6,168 bases of DNA from the NCBI GenBank assembly GCA_903885865.1, contig CAISKH010000639.1, positions 1 to 6,168 on the forward strand. The letters run 5' to 3'. Of the stretch, positions 1-4,576 are shown one piece after another. This DNA is from an uncultured Mucilaginibacter sp. GTDB taxonomy: Bacteria > Bacteroidota > Bacteroidia > Sphingobacteriales > Sphingobacteriaceae. The stretch's first letter is position 1. Each line of letters starts with the position of its first letter. The notes below the pieces were generated by a model. The model searched no databases, was not told the DNA's origin, and saw nothing but the letters and a program-made list of their open reading frames with translations. A program made the translations under genes and the position numbers.

Positions 1-593
1 ATATACGGACCAAACGGTGCACACCGTTCTCGCCCTTTAAATAACCGTAGGCAAAATTACCTTCGAGCTGTAGGGTAACCGTTTTAATGCCGGCTACGTC
101 ACCCTCCTGCGAATCCTGTTCGGTTACTTTATAGCCGTTCTTTTCGCCCCACATAATGTACATGCGCATCAGCATGGCGGCCCAGTCGCAGCTTTCGGTA
201 CCGCCTGCCCCTGCTGTTATTTGCAGTACCGCGTTAAGCTGATCTTCTTCGGCCGACAGCATATTTTTAAATTCCAGCTCCTCAACCGCTTTAATGGCCG
301 CATTATATTGTTCCTGCATTTCAGCCTCGGTAGCATCCCCGGCCTGAAAAAACTCAAAAAGCACCACCGTATCATCAATTATTGATGCTACTTTTTGGTA
401 TTCGTCTGTCCACACTTTTTTTGTTTTGATGGAGGCCAAAACCTTTTCGGCTTCTTTGGGCTGGTCCCAAAAATTCGGGCCGAGGGTTACGTCCTGCTCT
501 ATTTTTAAGGCCTCTAACTTCTTGTCGATGTCAAAGATGCCTCCTCAGGGAAATTAGCCTATCCCTTAAATCCTGGATCTGTTCTTTAGTCAT
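1..593 (-). CDS. prfB: Peptide chain release factor 2 (RF2), 5' part, with programmed +1 frameshift; 3' end beyond window
   Basis: RF2 recognises UGA and UAA in the ribosomal A site and triggers release of the finished protein. The ATG at 593-591 opens a 20-codon frame (begins MTKEQIQDLRDRL) that stops at TGA 533-531. Skipping T533 continues from GAC (532-530) without a stop to the left edge. About 197 residues are visible, against roughly 365 in E. coli RF2. The visible part is the N-terminal helical domain and the start of the core domain: TAGAGGTESCDWAAMLMRMY matches the RF2 'AGSGGTEAQDWASMLERMY' region, followed by DVAGIKTV and GVHRLVRI. The SPF anticodon-like motif and the catalytic GGQ lie outside the window, so RF2 rather than RF1 is assigned from the core residues and the frameshift site. 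There is no Shine-Dalgarno sequence before the ATG. Because of the shift the gene must be annotated as joined segments (593-534 and 532-1); as plain frames it looks broken. Confidence 0.95.
528..545 (-). promoter_or_regulatory. prfB: Programmed +1 ribosomal frameshift site of prfB
   Basis: Read on the minus strand, the site is AGGAGG (545-540), a 3-nt spacer CAT, the slippery codon CTT (536-534), then TGA C (533-530). This has the same architecture and spacing as the E. coli prfB site (AGGGGG, TAT, CTT TGA C). In the known mechanism, low RF2 makes the ribosome pause at UGA. The internal Shine-Dalgarno pairing then strains the mRNA, and the peptidyl-tRNA on CUU slips to UUU, so reading resumes at GAC. 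The 20-codon frame and the downstream frame both give convincing RF2 sequence, and the junction reads ...LRRHL-DIDKKLE. This makes prfB expression self-limiting. That it works this way here is inferred from the sequence match. Confidence 0.95.
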
Positions 594-597
594 GGGG

Positions 598-605
598 CAA
601 ATATA
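598..605 (-). promoter_or_regulatory. Candidate Bacteroidota -7 promoter box for prfB (TATATTTG)
   Basis: TATATTTG fits the Bacteroidota -7 consensus TAnnTTTG exactly. A TTG, a possible -33 element, lies 17 nt upstream inside the arm of the palindrome at 619-659. The box ends only 4 nt before the prfB ATG. If it is used, transcription would start at or next to the start codon, giving a leaderless or nearly leaderless mRNA. Assigned by consensus match only; short A/T-rich boxes can arise by chance. Confidence 0.45.
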
Positions 606-618
606 GAAATAAGTACGC

Positions 619-659
619 TTAACAATAGCGATGGGTTTAAAACCCATCGCTATTGTTAA
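619..659. repeat. 41-bp perfect palindrome upstream of prfB
   Basis: Two 20-nt arms (619-638 and 640-659) are exact reverse complements around a single central base (639). The G/C-rich part of the arm is AGCGATGGG / CCCATCGCT, with A/T-rich ends and centre. As RNA it would fold into a hairpin of about 17 bp with a TTTAAAA-type loop. No T-tract follows on either strand, so it is not a standard intrinsic terminator. It lies between the terminator of the upstream minus-strand gene and the prfB -7 box, and overlaps the possible prfB -33 element. It could be an operator, a dispersed palindromic repeat, or an mRNA-end stabiliser; the window holds no second copy. Confidence 0.85.
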
Positions 660-702
660 AACAAAAAAGGCTTACCTGTTTTTCAACGGGTAAGCCCTTT
701 TC
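657..702 (-). terminator. Intrinsic (Rho-independent) terminator of the small gene at 726-1160
   Basis: Read on the minus strand, a stem containing GGGCTTACCCGTT and AACAGGTAAGCC closes on a GAAA tetraloop (684-681). There is one C/A mismatch and A/T pairs extend the base of the stem. TTTTTTGTTTT follows immediately. It begins 24 nt past the TAA of the small gene, the expected place. On the plus strand the stem is continuous through a G-U pair and is followed by CTTTTCTT, so it may also work weakly in that direction, although no plus-strand gene is seen to use it. Confidence 0.88.
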
Positions 703-725
703 TTCCATAGGTAGATGGATGTATT

Positions 726-1160
726 TTACGCCACGGCCAATTCGCTTAGCAGCGCGTTTATATTATAGTTGCCGCTTAGGCTTGATAACAGTTTACCCAA
801 AGCGAACTCATTATTTTGCCCGCTTTTTGATTGTTGTATCATTTCTTGCATAACAGGCGGAATAAGCGCTTTCGCGGTAGTTAGCGCCTCTTCGGGTGCC
901 ATACCGTAATAGTTGTTCAGCTTGTTAGCAAATTTATTAACGGCACTATTGATAAGCGGGTTATTGTAAATACCCGGAAATTGAAAATATTTGATCAGGT
1001 CTTTCAGCTTACCATTTTCTAACTGTCCCTTTAAAACCTCTATGATCGAACTCGACGCTTCATTGATCATCGCTTCATGGTATTTTACGGGAATTACAGG
1101 GTTGTCAATAATCGCCATCCCGGCGTTATTTTTAACAAGCATAAAAAGTTTCTCAAACAT
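726..1160 (-). CDS. Small uncharacterised helical protein, 144 aa
   Basis: Function unknown. From the ATG at 1160 the protein begins MFEKLFMLVKNNAGMAIID and ends in ALLSELAVA. It looks predominantly alpha-helical and soluble, with no signal peptide or membrane segment and only scattered charges. The N-terminal pattern (MFEKL..LVK.NAG.AI..NP.IP...+EA..NEAS.SI) resembles a group of small Bacteroidota proteins I recall only as hypothetical, sometimes with a DUF937-like flavour; this likeness is from memory and weak. An in-frame ATG at 1205 would add MFIIILIILFKCTCI, but that stretch is translated A/T-rich leader with no good lipobox, so 1160 is preferred. The gene stands alone, with its own candidate promoter (1227-1234) and a strong terminator directly downstream, indicating a monocistronic, expressed unit. 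It is divergent from pgi. Confidence 0.75.
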   Translation of the reverse strand: MFEKLFMLVKNNAGMAIIDNPVIPVKYHEAMINEASSSIIEVLKGQLENGKLKDLIKYFQFPGIYNNPLINSAVNKFANKLNNYYGMAPEEALTTAKALIPPVMQEMIQQSKSGQNNEFALGKLLSSLSGNYNINALLSELAVA

Positions 1161-1226
1161 GATACAAGTACATTTAAATAAGATTATTAAAATGATGATA
1201 AACAAATCATTTATTTATCAATAGCA

Positions 1227-1234
1227 CAAAGATA
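1227..1234 (-). promoter_or_regulatory. Candidate -7 promoter box (TATCTTTG) for the small gene at 726-1160
   Basis: TATCTTTG read on the minus strand matches TAnnTTTG. A start a few bases downstream would give a leader of about 60 nt to the preferred ATG at 1160. No convincing TTG/TTTG -33 element is seen at the usual distance; the upstream sequence is A/T-rich. Confidence 0.45.
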
Positions 1235-1263
1235 TTAAATAAAAAATTAAAATATGAAAACAG

Positions 1264-1385
1264 TTTTCAATTATCATTGAAAATTTTACAATTCTATGAA
1301 TGCAAAACAAACGTTCATAGTAACCTGTTAGTATAACACCTGTATCAGCTTAGTAAAAATTTAATATAGAGCTTAATATTAAATT
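1264..1385. promoter_or_regulatory. Cluster of A/T-rich dyads in the divergent pgi promoter region
   Basis: Three inverted repeats lie in the gap between the divergent genes. First, TTTTCAAT / ATTGAAAA (1264-1271, 1276-1283, loop TATC). Second, CTATGAATG / CGTTCATAG (1294-1302, 1312-1320, one T-G position, loop CAAAACAA). Third, AATTTAATAT / ATATTAAATT (1358-1367, 1376-1385, 8-nt spacer). The third ends 1 nt before the pgi -7 box, so a protein bound there would touch the promoter. In DNA this A/T-rich, short dyads are partly expected by chance. The second, more mixed in composition, is the best operator candidate. Confidence 0.35.
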
Positions 1386-1386
1386 C

Positions 1387-1394
1387 TATTTTTG
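1387..1394 (+). promoter_or_regulatory. Candidate -7 promoter box (TATTTTTG) for pgi
   Basis: TATTTTTG matches the Bacteroidota -7 consensus TAnnTTTG and lies 20 nt before the pgi ATG, giving a predicted leader of roughly 15 nt. No clear TTG -33 element is present at the usual spacing. The leader up to the ATG (TTACACTAAAAATATCAATT) has no Shine-Dalgarno sequence but is A-rich, as is usual for this phylum. Confidence 0.55.
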
Positions 1395-1414
1395 TTACAC
1401 TAAAAATATCAATT

Positions 1415-3067
1415 ATGCTGCCAAACATTGATTTCACCACTACCCAAGCCTATAAATATTTAGCCGACCATTATATCGACGTGGTTTCTGAAAGCCTGAA
1501 AGGTTTATTTGAATCTGATAATCAAAGATTTACCAAATTCTCTGTTCAGTTTGAAGAAATATTGCTTGATTATTCTAAAAACCGCATTACCGACCAGACT
1601 ATAGCCTTATTGCTACAGTTGGCAAAAGAGTGTATGGTAAATAATGCGATAGAAGCCATGTTTAGCGGTGAAGTGATCAATGCCACAGAGGGCCGCCCGG
1701 TACTGCATATCGCTTTGCGTAACCAAAGCAATACACCAATTTATGTGGATGGAAAAGATGTAATGCCCGATGTAAATAAGGTATTGCAGCATATGCAAGA
1801 ATTTAGCGAAGCCATTATTTCAGGCTCGTGGAAGGGCTATACAGGCAAACCGATCACTGATGTGGTAAATATCGGCATCGGTGGCTCAGACCTGGGGCCG
1901 GTAATGGTTACCGAAGCGCTTAAAGCCTATAAGAACCATTTGAACCTGCATTTTGTATCTAATGTAGATGGTACGCATATAGTTGAAACCCTAAAAGGGC
2001 TTGACCCCGAAACTACGCTGTTCCTAATCGCCTCAAAAACTTTTACCACGCAGGAAACCATGGCCAACGCCCATAGCGCCCGCGACTGGTTCATTAAAAG
2101 CGGCGGCAAGGATAATGATGTAGCCAAGCATTTCGCGGCGCTGTCAACCAATGCAGAAGGTGTTTCAAAATTCGGTATCGATACCAACAATATGTTCGGG
2201 TTTTGGGATTGGGTTGGCGGCCGTTATTCGTTATGGAGCGCCATTGGTTTATCTATCGCCCTGAGTATCGGTTTTGAAAACTTTACCGAACTTTTGGCCG
2301 GCGCGCATGCTATGGATAATCATTTTAAAACTGCGGAGCCCGGCCAAAACCTGCCAACTATACTGGCGTTAATAGGTATTTGGTACAATAACTTTTTCGA
2401 GGCCGAAACCAACGCCATATTACCGTACGACCAATATATGCACCGCTTTGCCGCCTATTTTCAGCAGGGCGATATGGAAAGCAACGGCAAGCACGTTGAC
2501 CGCAACGGCAAACCGGTTGAGTATTCAACCGGCCCCATCATCTGGGGTGAGCCGGGCACTAACGGACAGCACGCTTTTTATCAGCTGATACACCAGGGCA
2601 CCAAACTAATTCCCTGCGATTTTATAGCACCTGCGCAAACGCATAACCCGCTGGGCGAACATCATACCATGTTGCTATCAAACTTCTTCGCGCAAACCGA
2701 AGCATTAATGAATGGCAAAACCCATGAGGAAGTAGTTGCCGAATTAAAAGCATCGGGCAAAACACCAGCCGAAATTGAGAAACTGGCGCCGTTTAAAGAG
2801 TTTGAAGGTAACCGGCCTACCAATTCTATCCTGGTTAAAAAAATAACCCCGCGTACTTTAGGTTCATTGATAGCTATGTACGAGCATAAAATATTTGTGC
2901 AGGGCATTATCTGGAACATTTACAGTTTCGACCAATGGGGAGTTGAACTTGGCAAGCAATTAGCCGGAAAAATATTACCGGAGTTAAGAACAAACGATGA
3001 GGTTTCGTCGCATGATTCATCTACGAATGGATTGATCAATATGTATAAAAGCTGGCGAACCCCCTAA
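1415..3067 (+). CDS. pgi: Glucose-6-phosphate isomerase, 550 aa, complete
   Basis: Cytosolic enzyme that interconverts glucose 6-phosphate and fructose 6-phosphate, linking glycolysis, gluconeogenesis and the pentose phosphate route. The length is nearly that of E. coli Pgi (549 aa). Two sugar isomerase (SIS) domains carry the expected motifs: NIGIGGSDLGP (152-162, phosphate binding), SKTFTTQET (207-215), the family signature VGGRYSLWSAIGLS (267-280), GDMESNGK with catalytic Glu355, GTNGQHAFYQLIHQG with His386, and the second signature GIIWNIYSFDQWGVELGK ending at Lys514. The three catalytic residues fall at the numbers used for E. coli. The start is fixed by the in-frame ATG just after a promoter box and by the N-terminal match. 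The gene stands alone and converges on the dnaG operon. The last codons (ACC CCC TAA) are made by the G/C-rich repeat at 3057-3149, so the C-terminal Thr-Pro is probably repeat-derived. Confidence 0.98.
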   Translation: MLPNIDFTTTQAYKYLADHYIDVVSESLKGLFESDNQRFTKFSVQFEEILLDYSKNRITDQTIALLLQLAKECMVNNAIEAMFSGEVINATEGRPVLHIALRNQSNTPIYVDGKDVMPDVNKVLQHMQEFSEAIISGSWKGYTGKPITDVVNIGIGGSDLGPVMVTEALKAYKNHLNLHFVSNVDGTHIVETLKGLDPETTLFLIASKTFTTQETMANAHSARDWFIKSGGKDNDVAKHFAALSTNAEGVSKFGIDTNNMFGFWDWVGGRYSLWSAIGLSIALSIGFENFTELLAGAHAMDNHFKTAEPGQNLPTILALIGIWYNNFFEAETNAILPYDQYMHRFAAYFQQGDMESNGKHVDRNGKPVEYSTGPIIWGEPGTNGQHAFYQLIHQGTKLIPCDFIAPAQTHNPLGEHHTMLLSNFFAQTEALMNGKTHEEVVAELKASGKTPAEIEKLAPFKEFEGNRPTNSILVKKITPRTLGSLIAMYEHKIFVQGIIWNIYSFDQWGVELGKQLAGKILPELRTNDEVSSHDSSTNGLINMYKSWRTP

Positions 3068-3149
3068 CCCCCTGAAGGGGGAACAATAGTGGAAAAGGCT
3101 TGGAGTAACTACAAGCGCTTCAAAAACTCCCCCTTTAGGGGGCCGGGGC
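3057..3149. repeat. G/C-rich inverted-repeat element between convergent genes (REP/MITE-like)
   Basis: The left end contains CCCCC-TAA-CCCCCTGAAGGGGG (3060-3081). The right end, read in reverse, contains CCCC-GG-CCCCCTAAAGGGGG (3148-3129). These are near-identical arms in inverted orientation about 47 bp apart. Each arm is itself a small hairpin (5 G-C pairs, 4-nt loop). The centre also folds: AAGGCTTG (3095-3102) can pair with CAAGCGCTT (3112-3120) with a bulge, around AGTAACT. The element therefore forms one extended imperfect palindrome. It has no open frame. Both flanking genes terminate inside it. The form resembles dispersed non-coding repeats I recall as common at gene ends in Sphingobacteriaceae, but copy number cannot be judged from one window. 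Confidence 0.75.
3119..3142 (-). terminator. Probable intrinsic terminator of the dnaG operon, inside the repeat element
   Basis: On the minus strand CCCCC (3142-3138), loop TAAA, GGGGG (3133-3129) is followed by AGTTTTTG, a short G-C stem plus a five-T run. This is a small but plausible intrinsic terminator. The UAA stop codon of the cyclotransferase gene (3137-3135) forms three of the four loop bases, so translating ribosomes would cover the hairpin until release. On the plus strand the left-arm hairpin (3068-3081) has no T-tract, so termination of pgi may depend on the larger fold or on Rho. Confidence 0.5.
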
Positions 3150-4205
3150 GTGAAACTTCACCTCATACACATAGGGCCATCTTTTCCCGGTTACAAAAAG
3201 GCGTTTGCCTTTTTCGTCCCAGGCTATACCGTTGAGCACGTTGTTGGCATAATCAAAATCTTTGGGGCGCTGCGAATTTGGCCATAGGCTTTTCATATTT
3301 ACCCTTTGCAGCACCGCACCAGTCTTGGGGTTGATAACCAGGATAGTATCCGTTGTATAAACATTTGAATATAATTTACCGTCGATATATTCCAGTTCGT
3401 TCACCATGTTTATAGGGCCCTTATTGTCATATACATCAATAAATCCGGTTTGGTGGTAATCGTTTTTATCTAAGAACCATATCCGGTTAGTGCTGTCGTC
3501 CAGGTACACTTTTTTACCGTCGAAAGTTACGCCCCAGCCTTCAACACCGACGTTATTGTTAAAGGTTTTAAGCAGTTTAAAGGTGTTCCTATCAAACACA
3601 AAACCAATTTTATCTTTATAGGTAAACATCACAATTTTATCGCCTGTTATGGCGCTGCCTTCGCCAAAGTATTTCGGGTCGATAGCTTGTCGCTGAACAA
3701 CCTTGCCGGTTTCCAGGTCTACTTTCCTTAGATCCGATTGCCCCTTGTTGCCTGTGCTTTCATATAAATAACCATTCTGGTACAAGAGCCCTTCTGTATA
3801 GGCGCTGGTATCATGCGGGTATTTCCTTATTACCGTATAGGTCAATTCTTCGGGCGCTTTGGCGGCCAGTAATACAAAATTGGTTGATACATCCTGCGCT
3901 TTGCCGCCCTGGTATACTTTGGCGGTAATAACCCTTGCGCCTAACGCCATGGTATCTGTTTTCAGGCTGAGGGCTGATGAATCTTTTTTGGAAGCGACCT
4001 TAACCGAATCCAGCAAATACACTATCGAATCTGCTTTAACCGAAGCCGGGTAATGAACATTTACATTTACCGCGTCCCCAGCTTTATAGGTTGTTCCTGA
4101 TTCGGGGCTGATAGTAATATCGTTCCCGTTTTCCAATGGTTTGTTTTGGCAGCTATAAATAAGGAGTGTTATTGCAGCGATGAGAAATAGGTGTCTGTTC
4201 TTCAT
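3135..4205 (-). CDS. Lipoprotein glutaminyl-peptide cyclotransferase (plant-type, beta-propeller), 356 aa
   Basis: Predicted to convert N-terminal glutamine of proteins or peptides to pyroglutamate, releasing ammonia, on the periplasmic side of an envelope membrane. Residues 1-19 form a lipoprotein signal: MKNRH, a hydrophobic core, then IYSC with Cys19 as the lipidated residue. Residues 28-115 look like one Ig/cadherin-like beta domain (ITISPESG..YKAGDAVNV..). Residues 122-351 match the papaya-type glutamine cyclotransferase five-bladed propeller: SAYTEGLLY, YESTGNKGQSDLRKVDLETGK, FGEGSA, VEGWGVTFDGKKVYLDDS, MVNELEYIDGKLYSNVY, NVLNGIAWDEKGKRLFVTGKRWP. It is unrelated to the zinc-dependent animal-type enzyme. 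The ATG overlaps the yraN stop (ATGA), so translation is probably coupled. The C-terminal APAP and the stop come from the repeat element. The catalytic class is confident; natural substrates are unknown. Confidence 0.9.
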   Translation of the reverse strand: MKNRHLFLIAAITLLIYSCQNKPLENGNDITISPESGTTYKAGDAVNVNVHYPASVKADSIVYLLDSVKVASKKDSSALSLKTDTMALGARVITAKVYQGGKAQDVSTNFVLLAAKAPEELTYTVIRKYPHDTSAYTEGLLYQNGYLYESTGNKGQSDLRKVDLETGKVVQRQAIDPKYFGEGSAITGDKIVMFTYKDKIGFVFDRNTFKLLKTFNNNVGVEGWGVTFDGKKVYLDDSTNRIWFLDKNDYHQTGFIDVYDNKGPINMVNELEYIDGKLYSNVYTTDTILVINPKTGAVLQRVNMKSLWPNSQRPKDFDYANNVLNGIAWDEKGKRLFVTGKRWPYVYEVKFHAPAP

Positions 4206-4576
4206 AATTCAGGTGCTGATGGCCAAAAGGCATCTTCAATATGTTTTAGTTTATAATTTGTTTCGTTGTTAAATAAAATGGCAATAATATCAAACCGCAC
4301 CTCGCCCTGGTGGTTCATTAAATAAATATACTCGTCAGCAGCAGTAGCTAAGAGTTTTTGTTTGCGGGCATCAACAAAATCTTCCGGTTCGCCAAAACCG
4401 TTACCTGTGCGTGTTTTAACCTCGGCAAATATAATAACCCTGTCTTTATAAGCAATCAGGTCAATCTCCAATTTGCCGTGTGTCCAATTTTCGTCTAATA
4501 TCTCGTAACCCGCTTCTTCCAGATGCGCTTTTGCAAGGCTCTCCCCTTTCCGGCCCAGGTCATTGTGCTGCGCCAT
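4202..4576 (-). CDS. yraN: UPF0102 / YraN-family protein with PD-(D/E)xK nuclease-like fold, 124 aa
   Basis: A small, widespread bacterial family whose physiological role is not settled. The fold is that of restriction-endonuclease-like and Holliday-junction-resolvase-like proteins, so a DNA-processing role is suspected. Visible motifs in order: LGRKGESLAKAHLEEAGYEIL (conserved Glu12 helix), GKLEIDLIA with Glu37 and Asp39, IIFAEVKTR with Glu52 and Lys54 (the E-x-K of the metal site), VDARKQKLL, and VRFDIIAI (Asp96). Length and motif order match the family and no key residue is missing. Its ATG shares one base with the dnaG stop (TAATG), and its own TGA overlaps the next ATG by 4 nt. The leader (AATATTAAAATA) is A-rich with no Shine-Dalgarno sequence. 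Placement directly behind dnaG agrees with, but does not prove, a DNA-related job. Confidence 0.93.
   Translation of the reverse strand: MAQHNDLGRKGESLAKAHLEEAGYEILDENWTHGKLEIDLIAYKDRVIIFAEVKTRTGNGFGEPEDFVDARKQKLLATAADEYIYLMNHQGEVRFDIIAILFNNETNYKLKHIEDAFWPSAPEL

Noticed and set aside
531..593. prfB read as a pseudogene because of the in-frame TGA at codon 21
   Set aside because: The stop sits exactly in the known AGGAGG-n3-CTTTGAC frameshift arrangement and RF2 sequence continues without damage in the +1 frame.
619..702. Adjacent hairpins as a CRISPR or attachment-site remnant
   Set aside because: There are only two unrelated stems, with no repeat-spacer periodicity, no cas gene, integrase or tRNA nearby; one stem is plainly a terminator.
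1161..1205. N-terminal extension from the ATG at 1205, giving a hydrophobic leader that might be a signal peptide
   Set aside because: The residues come from A/T-rich leader DNA, there is no acceptable lipobox or signal-peptidase site, and MFEKLF at 1160 fits a cytosolic protein start better.
653..1224. Plus-strand open frames opposite the small gene and its terminator
   Set aside because: One begins inside the palindrome and terminator hairpin and both are antisense to the better-supported minus-strand gene.
3057..3149. Element as an insertion sequence
   Set aside because: It is about 93 bp with no coding capacity and no obvious target-site duplication, so only a non-autonomous or REP-like repeat is supportable.
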